From a virus, in IMG/VR virus record IMGVR_UViG_3300043803_001357, positions 1 to 64,000 of that record: a DNA stretch of 64,000 nt; one strand, given 5' to 3'. The translations under genes were made by a program, and so were the position numbers. Below are positions 18,118-27,009 of this stretch, one piece after another. Within the stretch, counting starts at the first letter, position 1. Every line of letters starts with the position of its first letter. The notes beneath the pieces were generated by a model. It searched no databases. It saw only the letters and a program-made list of their open reading frames with translations, and was not told the DNA's origin.

Positions 18118-18891
18118 ATGATTAGTTTAAACGATTTATTATTAGAAGCCAAACTTCCTCAAAGCGAGCAAGATATGGATCTTTATGCTCGTAAATACAA
18201 GAAGACTATAGATTATTTACGTACCAAGAACAAAGTACTATTGTTAACTACCAGTAATAGATGGAGTGGTCACAAAGACGATATTGCTAAGAGTACACAA
18301 TTAGCAATTAAAATGCAAGAATTATTAGGTAAAGAAAAAGTATCATTGATAGATACTACCAAATTAAATATAGTTCCGTGTGAGGGCAATGTATCGTCAA
18401 AATGGGGAAATCATTGTGGTACAAAAGATTCATCTTTAAAAGATAAAGAAAAAAACCCAACAGGAGAACATCGTTGTTGGGCTAGTATTAATAATAAGAA
18501 CGATGAATTATGGAAAGTAAGTAAAGAGCTATTTGAAAGTGATACCGTTTTATTTTTTGCTAGTGTGAGATGGGGTCAAGCCAATGGTTTTTATCAAAAA
18601 TTGATCGAAAGATTGACTTGGATTGAAAACAGACATTCTACGTTGGGAGAAAGTAATATTGTTAAAAATATTGATTCAGGATTCATTGCAACTGGACAAA
18701 ATTGGAATGGCAAAGATGTTACACAAACACAAAAAGAAGTACTTCAGTTTTTTGGATTCAAAACACCAGACCAATTATTTTGGAATTGGCAATTTACTAA
18801 TAATAGTTTAGACGAAACTAAGAGTTCTTACAAAAAAGCAATTACTGTATTTGATAAAACATTTTTAAAACCATATGATAAGACTAAATAA
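18118..18891 (+). CDS. Flavodoxin-like/FMN reductase-like protein with targeting-like N-terminus
   Basis: From the ATG at 18118 the product is 257 residues starting MISLNDLLLEAKLPQ, the same tag as its neighbours; a longer start at 18055 would overlap the upstream gene and bury the tag, so it was rejected. After the tag, KVLLLTTSNRWSGHKDDIA, a central DTVLFFASVRWGQANGFYQK and later SGFIATGQNWNGKDVTQTQ follow the layout of NADPH-dependent FMN reductase / flavodoxin-fold proteins, where the first loop binds flavin phosphate and W-x-x-x-N-G-F-Y lies near the isoalloxazine. A redox enzyme delivered with the genome would be unusual. Enzyme class is probable; substrate unknown. Confidence 0.6.
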   Translation: MISLNDLLLEAKLPQSEQDMDLYARKYKKTIDYLRTKNKVLLLTTSNRWSGHKDDIAKSTQLAIKMQELLGKEKVSLIDTTKLNIVPCEGNVSSKWGNHCGTKDSSLKDKEKNPTGEHRCWASINNKNDELWKVSKELFESDTVLFFASVRWGQANGFYQKLIERLTWIENRHSTLGESNIVKNIDSGFIATGQNWNGKDVTQTQKEVLQFFGFKTPDQLFWNWQFTNNSLDETKSSYKKAITVFDKTFLKPYDKTK

Positions 18892-19909
18892 CATTTTAAG
18901 TGAGGTAATACAAGAAGGCGGCGCAGGTGGACATATGGCACATCCATTTGATTTTGTAAATACTGGCGCTAAATTGGTAGGTGTATTTGCGAAAGCAGTA
19001 AAGTCTCTGAAGCAAGGCGCCGGTAGTGTAAAGATTGACGGTGTTAATGCAAGTATCCGTATGATAAACAGCCAATTTGTAATGGATCGTGGATCAGCAA
19101 AACCACTTGATATTAAGGGCATGAGACCCGAAGATTTGCCAAATAGATTTGAACCAGGTCATGGATTTATTAATATTGGAACTAAAGTAATCAATATTTT
19201 CGATGAAGCGATTCCAAGTACCAAATCCGAATTAAAAAAGTTGGGCTTGTTGAACAATCCAAATATATTGTTTAATATTGAATATGTAGAAGGTACAACA
19301 AACGTAGTTGGTTATGGTGATATTGGAAACTTTTTAGCAATTCATGGCTTAAAAGAGATCAAACCAAAGACATTTGGTAAGGATGGTAGTGTAAAATCCC
19401 GTGTTGCTGTTGAAATACCGTATGATAAAGCGGCAATGCAGTCCTACATCAATAAATTAAATAAGGTTGCAATGAAGTATGGATTCAAAGTACTAGGCAG
19501 CGTTGGTACATCATTTAAATCGGATCCAAATTTGGCCAAAGTATTGAGAGAACCAGTAACATTATATCCTACAGAAGTTGCTGAAACCAAGTCATTAAAA
19601 GACTGGTTAAAAAATGTAAAAATCGATCTTCCACTTATCACCCGTGAACAATTTATTAATGCTTCAAACAGCAAAAATATTACGCAAGATTTTGCCGGTC
19701 AAGACGTTCAAAAGATTATAAATGATACCATTGTTTATTTAACCACTATCAAATTAGGAGATGAAGTATTAAAGAATGCTACTAGTGAGATTGGTGACTT
19801 AGATAAACATGAAGGAATCGTGGTTAGAGATCCAAATATTTATAACAATCCTTTCAAAATTACAGGAAGTTTTATTATAAAAGGTTTGGAAAGTAAGTTT
19901 AAGAAATAA
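18875..19909 (+). CDS. Ligase-like nucleotidyltransferase with targeting-like N-terminus
   Basis: The 344-residue protein begins MIRLNNILSEVIQEGG, the shared tag. Downstream it has the ordered motifs of covalent nucleotidyltransferases: motif I KIDG with Lys53, FNIEYVEG (133-140, motif IIIa-like), EGIVV at 313-317 (motif IV) and lysines 328 and 336 near the end (motif V-like FKITGSFIIKG). This is the layout of RNA/DNA ligases, in which the motif I lysine is adenylylated. No OB-fold domain follows, so RNA-ligase-like repair or another AMP-transfer reaction is possible. The start overlaps the upstream gene by 17 bases. Confidence 0.65.
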   Translation: MIRLNNILSEVIQEGGAGGHMAHPFDFVNTGAKLVGVFAKAVKSLKQGAGSVKIDGVNASIRMINSQFVMDRGSAKPLDIKGMRPEDLPNRFEPGHGFINIGTKVINIFDEAIPSTKSELKKLGLLNNPNILFNIEYVEGTTNVVGYGDIGNFLAIHGLKEIKPKTFGKDGSVKSRVAVEIPYDKAAMQSYINKLNKVAMKYGFKVLGSVGTSFKSDPNLAKVLREPVTLYPTEVAETKSLKDWLKNVKIDLPLITREQFINASNSKNITQDFAGQDVQKIINDTIVYLTTIKLGDEVLKNATSEIGDLDKHEGIVVRDPNIYNNPFKITGSFIIKGLESKFKK

Positions 19910-19927
19910 AATAAATACATATTTGTT

Positions 19928-20575
19928 ATGAAAAGAGCATTAGGTAAAAGCAATCTTGATATTGTTAAAGATTATGTTGATGGCGTTCGTCCATTCGTCC
20001 AAGTAGGATATGATTCTAATTTGGAAAATTCAACCCGTAAAGAAGGTGAAGAGTGGGAGGATGGTCAAGGACGTAAATGGGTTTGGAAAAATGGTAGTAA
20101 ACGTAGAGTTCAAAAACGCGCTACGATTATCAATGAACAACGTTGTAAATGTTGTAAGATGGATGTTCGTTGGGGCAATTATTTAGATGATCGTGTTTGG
20201 CCCAAAACAGGATATTGCTACGATTGTTTTATTGATTTCCAAACAAATCTTAAATTAATCGGAATGTTCGACGTATATAACGAACTTCAGGATTTAAAAA
20301 ATGAACGTAGTATTTTGGAAGATTATAAGAAAAAGTTTGAAGAAAGTAAAAAGTTCTGCGAAGAAAATCAAGGAAAACCAGTTGAATTCTTAGAAGAAGA
20401 TGGTTCATTTGAAAGATGGGAAGGCATTCAAGATTATAATAAAATACTAGAGGATCTAAATAAAGATTTAGAACTACTCTATAAACGTTTAGAAGAACTA
20501 AACGCTAAGATAAAAGATTACGAAGAAAAGTATGAGTCAGCCAAATCTAAGAGAAATAATAAAGCAAGAGTATAA
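19928..20575 (+). CDS. Zinc-binding coiled-coil protein, candidate small terminase subunit
   Basis: Residues ~70-100 carry Cys pairs RCKCCK and YCYDC that could bind zinc, preceded by a basic stretch. The C-terminal half is a long charged coiled coil. The gene lies directly upstream of, and overlaps by 44 bases, the large terminase gene, the position of small terminase (gp16) in T4-like genomes, where a coiled-coil oligomer recognises DNA and regulates the motor. I do not see direct homology to gp16; the assignment is by position and architecture. A zinc-binding structural or regulatory protein is the alternative. Confidence 0.5.
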   Translation: MKRALGKSNLDIVKDYVDGVRPFVQVGYDSNLENSTRKEGEEWEDGQGRKWVWKNGSKRRVQKRATIINEQRCKCCKMDVRWGNYLDDRVWPKTGYCYDCFIDFQTNLKLIGMFDVYNELQDLKNERSILEDYKKKFEESKKFCEENQGKPVEFLEEDGSFERWEGIQDYNKILEDLNKDLELLYKRLEELNAKIKDYEEKYESAKSKRNNKARV

Positions 20576-22121
20576 GAAGTGTATTGAGGATCCAATATAC
20601 TTTATGAAAAAGTATGTTAAGATCCAACATCCTATTCGTGGTACTTGTAACTTTGAATTGTTTCCTTTTCAAGAGACAACTCTATCAGACTTCGTAGATA
20701 ATAGTCTTAATATTGTATTAAAAAGTCGTCAGATGGGTATTAGTACTCTTACAGCAGCTTATAGTTTGTGGTTAATGACATTCCATAACGATAAGAATAT
20801 TCTTTGTATTAGTATTACTCAAGAAACCGCAAAAGAAATCGTTACCAAAGTTAGATTTGCTAATGATAACTTGCCGTCTTGGTTAAAAGTTCCCTGTGTA
20901 GAAGACAATCGTCTTTCATTACGTCTAAAAAATGGATCGCAAATCAAAGCAGTATCATCTGCTGGTACCGCTGGTCGATCATCCGCACTATCTTTACTAA
21001 TCATTGACGAAGCTGCATTTATTGACGGTATTGAAGAAATTTGGTTGTCATCACAATATACACTGTCTACTGGTGGTAGAGCTATTATATTAAGTACGCC
21101 AAATGGTGTTGGTAATTTCTTTCATAAAACGTGGGTAGAAGCTGAAGAAGGTAAGAACAACTTTAAAACAATACGATTACCATGGCATCTACATCCAGAA
21201 AGAGATCAAGCTTGGAGAGATAAACAAACAGAATTGTCAGGTGTAAAAGGTGCAGCGCAAGAATGTGATTGTGATTTTAGTACATCTGGTAATCAAGTTG
21301 TGAGTATTGATATTTTAGAGTTTTATAAACAAACTTATATTAAAGATCCAATTGAAAAACGTGGTAATAATCAAGATTTTTGGATATGGGATTATCCAAA
21401 TTATAGTAAAAATTACATATTAACGGCCGACTGTGCGAGAGGAGATGGAGCAGATTATAGCGCATTTCATATCTTTGACATAGAAACATTGGAACAAGTT
21501 GCGGAATATAAAGGACAATTAACTACCAAGGATTATGGAAACTTGTTGGTAAGTGTTGCAACTGAATATAATAATGCGTTATTAGTCGTGGAAAACAATA
21601 ACGTGGGTTGGGCTACACTTCAACAAATTATAGATAGAGATTATCAAAATACATTTTATAGTGCAGCTGATTTAACTGTTATAGATGTGGAAAAAACATA
21701 TACTAATAAATTAAATTCGGCGGACAAAAAATTAGTGGCCGGATTTACAACCACTAGTAAAAATAGACCATTAATCATTAGTAAACTAGAAAACTTTTTT
21801 AGAGAAAAAGGTGTTATAATCAAGTCTAAAAGACTTTATGAGGAATTGAATGTGTTTATATGGAATGGAGCTAAAGCTGAGGCTATGAAGGGATATAATG
21901 ATGATTTAGTTATGTCACTAGGCATTGGATTGTGGATTCGTGAAACAGCTTTAAAACTTAGAAACGAACAAATAGCTTATAATAAAGCAATGGTTTCTAA
22001 AATATCAAAAGTAACAAGTCAAATAACTGTGCCAAAACAAGTAAGCACTGTACCTGATCATCAAAAGACGATGGAATTTACTGTAAATGACAAAAAAGAA
22101 AGTTTAACTTGGTTGTTGTAA
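20532..22121 (+). CDS. Terminase large subunit (gp17-like)
   Basis: The packaging motor ATPase-nuclease. Residues 65-72 give the atypical Walker A SRQMGIST, 155-160 the Walker B LLIIDE (Asp159, Glu160) and ~187-191 the coupling motif LSTPN. The RNase H-like nuclease domain shows Asp300 in LTADCARGDGADYS, Glu354 in LVVENNN and Asp457/458 in YNDDLVMS. Length (529 residues) is close to T4 gp17 (610), slightly short at the N-terminus. It fills preformed proheads through the portal encoded next and cuts concatemers. Confidence 0.93.
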   Translation: MSQPNLREIIKQEYKKCIEDPIYFMKKYVKIQHPIRGTCNFELFPFQETTLSDFVDNSLNIVLKSRQMGISTLTAAYSLWLMTFHNDKNILCISITQETAKEIVTKVRFANDNLPSWLKVPCVEDNRLSLRLKNGSQIKAVSSAGTAGRSSALSLLIIDEAAFIDGIEEIWLSSQYTLSTGGRAIILSTPNGVGNFFHKTWVEAEEGKNNFKTIRLPWHLHPERDQAWRDKQTELSGVKGAAQECDCDFSTSGNQVVSIDILEFYKQTYIKDPIEKRGNNQDFWIWDYPNYSKNYILTADCARGDGADYSAFHIFDIETLEQVAEYKGQLTTKDYGNLLVSVATEYNNALLVVENNNVGWATLQQIIDRDYQNTFYSAADLTVIDVEKTYTNKLNSADKKLVAGFTTTSKNRPLIISKLENFFREKGVIIKSKRLYEELNVFIWNGAKAEAMKGYNDDLVMSLGIGLWIRETALKLRNEQIAYNKAMVSKISKVTSQITVPKQVSTVPDHQKTMEFTVNDKKESLTWLL

Positions 22122-22142
22122 ATACTTATATACTAGAATAAT

Positions 22143-24044
22143 ATGGCAGATAAATCTTTTCAAGAATTACGCAATCGTTCATTATTTGCACGTTTGAAAC
22201 GTTTGTTTTCAAATGATGTAATTGTTCGTAATATCGGTGGTAAAAAATTAAAAGTAATTGATACTGACGAAATTCAGTATGCTACAGATCGTAATAGTTT
22301 AAGAGATCGTTTTAATAGATTACGCACCACTTCATATAATCAATACACAAGAGATTTCAATTTATCATATCAAAGTAGTCGTGTAGAACTATTTCGTGAT
22401 TATGATACAATGGATATGGATCCAATTCTAGCATCTGCATTGGATATCTATGCAGATGAATGTACAACTAGAAATGAAATGGGTGAAGTAATTCATATCA
22501 AATCATCCAACGATGAAATCAAGCAAATTCTACACAATTTGTTTTATGACATTTTAAACATCGAATTCAATCTTTGGAGTTGGACTCGTTGTATGGTCAA
22601 ATACGGAGATTTTTATCTACGTTTACATATTAGCCCTGAATATGGTGTTTATTTGGTAGAACCATTGAGCACTTATTATGTAACCCGTGTAGAAAACGCA
22701 CATTTATCAAATAAGAATTTTGTTAAGTTCCAAGTCAACCTTCCATATGGTAATAAACTAGAAGATCTGGAAAATTATCAAATTGCACATTTTCGTTTGT
22801 TGAGTGATAGTAACTTTTTGCCATACGGAAAAAGTTCTTTAGAAGGTGCTCGTCGCGTATGGAAACAATTGAGTTTGATGGAAGACGCAATGTTAATTCA
22901 TCGTATTATGCGTGCTCCTGAAAAACGTATTTTCAAGGTTGACATCGGTAATATTCCTCCAAATGAAGTTGATAACCATATGCAACGCATTATGGATCAA
23001 ATGAAAAAAGTACCATATTTGGATCAACAAACAGGCGACTACAATTTAAGATTCAATTTGCAGAACATGGTAGAAGACTTTTTCTTGCCAGTTCGTGGTA
23101 GTGATAGTGGTACAAGTATCGAAAACTTGTCTGGTCTAGAATGGACAGGTACTGATGATATTGAATATCTGCGTAACAAAATGATGGCAGCGCTTAAGAT
23201 TCCCAAAGCATTTTTAGGTTATGATGAAAGTCTAAGCGGTAAAGCTACATTGGCAGCTGAAGATATACGTTTTGCTAGAACTGTTCAACGTATTCAACGT
23301 ATTATTGTAAGTGAGTTAAATAAGATTGCGGTTATTCATTTATATTCACAAGGATATAGAGATGAATCGTTGGTCGATTTTACATTGGAATTGACCAATC
23401 CATCTACTATCTTTGAAAAAGAAAAGATCGACGTATATAAAAGCAAAGTCGAACTCTCCAAAGATATGCAAGAACAAAAAGTATTTTCTAAGAAGTGGAT
23501 CTATGAAAATATTTTTGGTTTATCAGATCAAGATATGATTGAGTTGCAAAAACAACTTATCGATGATGCTAAAGGTACATATAGATTTAAACAAATCGAA
23601 GAAGAAGGCAATGATCCAGCATTATCATTCTTAAACAAGGACGATAAAGAAGGAGCCGGTGGATCCGGTGGTGGGCCAGGTGGTGAACCAGGCGGCGCCG
23701 AGCCAGCTGGCGGTGAGCCAGGCGGAGAACCGCCAGGTGGAGGCGAACCAAAAGGTGGTGAAACTGGTGGGGAAAAATCAACACCCCCAAAATTAGCAGA
23801 ACGTGATCAAACTGGTAGAAAAGATGCACGTGATTATCGATTTGGCGAAGATCCATTGGGTACATTAGAAAACAATAGACGTAGTGATTTGTCTGTGACG
23901 CACAAGTATAAAAACAAGTCTCCGCTATCACTAGAATCTATTAAAGGATTGACCGATGTACTAAAAACTTTAGACCAAGAAAAAGAAATATTACGAGAGG
24001 GAAGTAAAAAATCTTTTATGGATGAACAAAATATAAAAGAATAG
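22143..24044 (+). CDS. Portal protein (gp20-like)
   Basis: The dodecameric head-vertex channel through which DNA is packaged and ejected. The N-terminal region (FARLKRLFSNDVIVRNIGGK, later DYDTMDMDPILASALDIYA) and the long central helix region around KMMAALKIPKAFLGYDE match T4-type portals. A Gly/Pro/Glu-rich low-complexity linker (~500-545) precedes a C-terminal tail, an addition not seen in T4 gp20. The gene sits between terminase and prohead genes as in T4. Confidence 0.92.
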   Translation: MADKSFQELRNRSLFARLKRLFSNDVIVRNIGGKKLKVIDTDEIQYATDRNSLRDRFNRLRTTSYNQYTRDFNLSYQSSRVELFRDYDTMDMDPILASALDIYADECTTRNEMGEVIHIKSSNDEIKQILHNLFYDILNIEFNLWSWTRCMVKYGDFYLRLHISPEYGVYLVEPLSTYYVTRVENAHLSNKNFVKFQVNLPYGNKLEDLENYQIAHFRLLSDSNFLPYGKSSLEGARRVWKQLSLMEDAMLIHRIMRAPEKRIFKVDIGNIPPNEVDNHMQRIMDQMKKVPYLDQQTGDYNLRFNLQNMVEDFFLPVRGSDSGTSIENLSGLEWTGTDDIEYLRNKMMAALKIPKAFLGYDESLSGKATLAAEDIRFARTVQRIQRIIVSELNKIAVIHLYSQGYRDESLVDFTLELTNPSTIFEKEKIDVYKSKVELSKDMQEQKVFSKKWIYENIFGLSDQDMIELQKQLIDDAKGTYRFKQIEEEGNDPALSFLNKDDKEGAGGSGGGPGGEPGGAEPAGGEPGGEPPGGGEPKGGETGGEKSTPPKLAERDQTGRKDARDYRFGEDPLGTLENNRRSDLSVTHKYKNKSPLSLESIKGLTDVLKTLDQEKEILREGSKKSFMDEQNIKE

Positions 24045-24075
24045 TATAATTCCTACATATTTAACCACATTGATT

Positions 24076-24083
24076 ATATTTAT
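24076..24083 (+). promoter_or_regulatory. ATATTTAT promoter-like motif
   Basis: TTATATTTAT ends 17 bases before the ATG at 24101, in an AT-only spacer after the portal gene. It probably drives the head-assembly operon. Confidence 0.5.
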
Positions 24084-24100
24084 AAATAATAATAAATAAT

Positions 24101-24979
24101 ATGCACAAGAAAGCAAAACATTCGAAATTCAAGAATGCTGGAATATTGTTTGAACTACTCACTAGACAAATAACAGCCGACATTCTAGCGGGGAGAGATG
24201 AATCATTTACCAAAAATCTGATGTTCAAGTATTTTCACGAAAGCAAAGAACTAGGAAAAGAAGTGCAACTTTACAATTTCATCCTACAACAAAAAAGCAA
24301 AGATGCTTCTTCCGCTGAACGTCTTTTGAATGTTGTTTTGCAAACACGTTCCAAACTAGATGAACGCGAATTGAACAAGCAAAAGTACAACATAATTAAA
24401 GAAATAAAAGAGAAGTATAATATAGACGAATTTTTGAAAAATAAAATTCCAAATTATAAGTTATACGCCTCTATATACAAATTATTTGAAGATCAAGATA
24501 AAAGTGAAGTCAAGTTTGATGTATCTGAATTGTTAGAATCAAGAGAATATATTGTTGAGAGCTTAACAAAAGAAAAGAAGTCAGAACAAGAAATGATGGA
24601 TGTTTATGGAAATCAAAGTGCTGAAGTTAGATTGTTGGCCTATAAATTCTTGATTGAAAACTTCAATACCAAATACAACAATCTTTTGCCAGATCAAAAG
24701 AAACTTCTAAAAGAATATATTACTAATGTTTCCAACTCCAGTAAATTTACAAAATACGTCAACGAAGAGTACAAGAGAATAAGTGGAGTATTAAAAGATC
24801 AAGTGAAGAATGTTACCTCTGAAGTGGTTAAAATTAAAATAAATGAAGTTATTAGTCAGTTTTCAACAAAATCTTGTGTTGGCGTAATTAAAGAAAATCA
24901 ATTGACTTCATTGTTAAATGTATACGAATTGATAGAAGAAATTAAAAAGATTGATGTCAAAAATGAAGCAAAATCTTAA
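24101..24979 (+). CDS. Hypothetical head-region protein, possible prohead core component
   Basis: A 292-residue charged, almost entirely helical protein starting with a basic segment, MHKKAKHSKFKNAG, then ILFELLTRQITADIL. No catalytic motif is visible. It lies between portal and prohead protease, where T4 carries the small prohead core genes 67 and 68, so a core or scaffold role is plausible. Contains internal LLESRE and LLNV segments that could be protease sites. Family not recognised with certainty. Confidence 0.6.
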   Translation: MHKKAKHSKFKNAGILFELLTRQITADILAGRDESFTKNLMFKYFHESKELGKEVQLYNFILQQKSKDASSAERLLNVVLQTRSKLDERELNKQKYNIIKEIKEKYNIDEFLKNKIPNYKLYASIYKLFEDQDKSEVKFDVSELLESREYIVESLTKEKKSEQEMMDVYGNQSAEVRLLAYKFLIENFNTKYNNLLPDQKKLLKEYITNVSNSSKFTKYVNEEYKRISGVLKDQVKNVTSEVVKIKINEVISQFSTKSCVGVIKENQLTSLLNVYELIEEIKKIDVKNEAKS

Positions 24980-25955
24980 ACAAAAGATTAAAAAGATTTT
25001 AACCAACCTAAAGGTTAAAAATGAAGCTAGTACAACAGGTACCGCACCTGTTGCTTCTGGTCCAGTTGCTGTTGGTGGTGACGCTGCAAGAACTCCATTT
25101 GCTTTTTCCAAAAGAGGAGCAAGACCAGATACATACACACAATTGGGATATAAATTAGCTAAGCCAATTAAAAGAAGTCCTAATTATAAGTTGGAAAATC
25201 AAATGTATAGTGAACCAGCATATAGTACTCCTGCTCAATCAATTGAATTGGGAGATACATATACAGATAAAAATGGATTGGTTCAACATAATGATCCAAA
25301 TTTAGATCCAAATTTGATTGGTTATAAACAAGGAAGTTTACCATTTACTGAAGGTTTTAATGGTTTAAAATATGAACAAGAAGGTCAGAAAGCTTCTGTT
25401 CCACAACCGTCACCTGCTCAACCTCCAACTCAACAACCAAAGCAAGCCGAACCTTCACCATCTGTAGATTTAAAAACATATGATGTATTGCCTGATTTTA
25501 CAGCATTTGATACCAAGTTAAAAGGTTCAACCGAGGCATTAAAGAACAATCTACAAAAAACAATCCAAGACAAAATTTTAGGTAAGAAAATCGTAGTTAG
25601 AGCCAGTAAAGGATATAAACAACCTGAGACAGATTATACTATAAATGTAACTGGTGTTGCTATTGATTATTACTACGACAGATACGTTATTATAATAATT
25701 GGTCGTGAAGAAAATAAACAAAAAGTAGCTAAATTTTTCATCAAGCCAGGATTTAAACTTAAAATTTTAGGTAATGCTGATAATTTGAAACCAAAAGATC
25801 AATATCAAGTTGCTAAATCAAAAGCATTGGTTGACCCTCAAAGTCAACAAAATGTTGTTCCACAAAACACAATAACCGCAGATAAGCAAGACGCAACTGT
25901 TGCAAATCAACCAGATCAATCAAAACAACCAGGAACAACACAACCTAAAGCTTAA
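24954..25955 (+). CDS. Hypothetical Pro/Gln-rich head-region protein
   Basis: A very basic N-terminus rich in Lys (MSKMKQNLKQKIKKILTN) is followed by low-complexity Ala/Pro/Gln/Ser stretches at ~130-170 and at the C-terminus, with a small folded region around 190-275. It overlaps the upstream gene by 26 bases; ATGs at 24954 and 24963 are both possible. The location inside the prohead gene block suggests a head-internal or scaffold-associated protein. Function unknown. Confidence 0.55.
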   Translation: MSKMKQNLKQKIKKILTNLKVKNEASTTGTAPVASGPVAVGGDAARTPFAFSKRGARPDTYTQLGYKLAKPIKRSPNYKLENQMYSEPAYSTPAQSIELGDTYTDKNGLVQHNDPNLDPNLIGYKQGSLPFTEGFNGLKYEQEGQKASVPQPSPAQPPTQQPKQAEPSPSVDLKTYDVLPDFTAFDTKLKGSTEALKNNLQKTIQDKILGKKIVVRASKGYKQPETDYTINVTGVAIDYYYDRYVIIIIGREENKQKVAKFFIKPGFKLKILGNADNLKPKDQYQVAKSKALVDPQSQQNVVPQNTITADKQDATVANQPDQSKQPGTTQPKA

Positions 25956-25962
25956 CACATAT

Positions 25963-26565
25963 ATGAAACAAGTATTGATAGACATATTACCATTTGAATT
26001 TAAAAAGACATCTTTAAATGAATCTCTTAAAGATGGAAAACTATACGTAACCGGCGTATTACAACGTGCGGATGCAAAGAATCAAAATGGAAGAGTGTAC
26101 CCAGAAGATGTACTAAAGCGTGAAGCTGAAAAGTATATGCAAAACTTCGTAAAACAACGTCGTGCTATGGGTGAGTTGGATCATCCAGAAAGCAGCGTGG
26201 TTAACTTAAAGAACGTTAGTCACAACATTGTTGATATGGGTTGGGAAGACAAAGATTTGGTTGGAACAGTTGAAATACTGCCCACACCAAGTGGTAATAT
26301 TCTTAGAGATTTATTGCAATCTGGAATTTTATTAGGTATTAGCAGCAGAGGATTAGGCAGTGTTAAAAAAGATATGAGAGAAGGTGCCGACATTGTACAA
26401 GACGATTTTGATTTGATCGCATTTGACTTTGTAAGCAATCCTAGTACACAAGGTGCCTTTATGTATCCTCAAGGCAAAATCAATGAAAGTGTAGAACAAA
26501 GAACAATTGTCAACCCATACGGTAATGTAGAAAGAATTATTCACAACATTCTATCAGAATTATAA
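25963..26565 (+). CDS. Prohead core protease (gp21-like)
   Basis: The maturation protease that digests scaffold and trims head proteins. From the ATG at 25963 the product is 200 residues, matching T4 gp21. It shows GELDHP with His74 and GISSRG with Ser127/128, the conserved catalytic elements of phage prohead proteases, and VYPEDVLKREAEKY near 46-59 typical of the family. An upstream TTG at 25900 overlapping the previous gene was rejected. It lies just ahead of the scaffold and capsid genes. Confidence 0.9.
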   Translation: MKQVLIDILPFEFKKTSLNESLKDGKLYVTGVLQRADAKNQNGRVYPEDVLKREAEKYMQNFVKQRRAMGELDHPESSVVNLKNVSHNIVDMGWEDKDLVGTVEILPTPSGNILRDLLQSGILLGISSRGLGSVKKDMREGADIVQDDFDLIAFDFVSNPSTQGAFMYPQGKINESVEQRTIVNPYGNVERIIHNILSEL

Positions 26566-26572
26566 TATTTAT
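26565..26572 (+). promoter_or_regulatory. ATATTTAT promoter-like motif
   Basis: The motif overlaps the end of the protease gene and stands five bases before the ATG at 26578. Confidence 0.45.
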
Positions 26573-26577
26573 AAAGT

Positions 26578-27009
26578 ATGAAATTAAAACATTTACTAGA
26601 AAATTCCACTGAAGTAGCTTATAGTCCACTTACCAAAGAAGAAAAGTCAAAAATGGTTGGTGCTATTAGATCCTATAATGAATATCGCAAGGGATTAAAA
26701 GCCGATTGTGTATATGAAACTGCACAAAAAATTATGGAGGCTGTTAATCTAGCAGAACGCTACGCAATTAAAGAATGTGGCGACTGGATGCAAGCCAAAA
26801 TGGTTGAACGTGATATGAAAGAAATCAAAAGAGACGCTGCCAAAATGTATGAAGAAGCCAACAAAATGAAAGAAATTGAAAAACAACTTGAAATGTTGTA
26901 TGAACAAGTTGGTATGAGATTGGAACGTTATTTTGAAATTGCCGACCAAGTACACACTGATCCAAAACCACAAGAAGGCACTATTAACTCATCGGTATCG
27001 AATCAATAA
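26578..27009 (+). CDS. Helical protein with targeting-like N-terminus, possible prohead core protein
   Basis: A 143-residue helical protein starting MKLKHLLENSTEVAYS, which has the LLE-type N-terminal tag. The remainder is a charged coiled coil (KMVERDMKEIKRDAAKMYEE). It lies between the prohead protease and the minus-strand pair, and is followed 57 bases later by a terminator-like hairpin. The tag and location suggest that it is a head-internal protein processed by the protease. Its last 26 bases overlap the convergent minus-strand gene. Confidence 0.65.
   Translation: MKLKHLLENSTEVAYSPLTKEEKSKMVGAIRSYNEYRKGLKADCVYETAQKIMEAVNLAERYAIKECGDWMQAKMVERDMKEIKRDAAKMYEEANKMKEIEKQLEMLYEQVGMRLERYFEIADQVHTDPKPQEGTINSSVSNQ

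Noticed and set aside
25900-25962. TTG start for the prohead protease
   Set aside because: It overlaps the upstream gene by 56 bases and encodes a low-complexity Asn/Gln stretch unlike the family.
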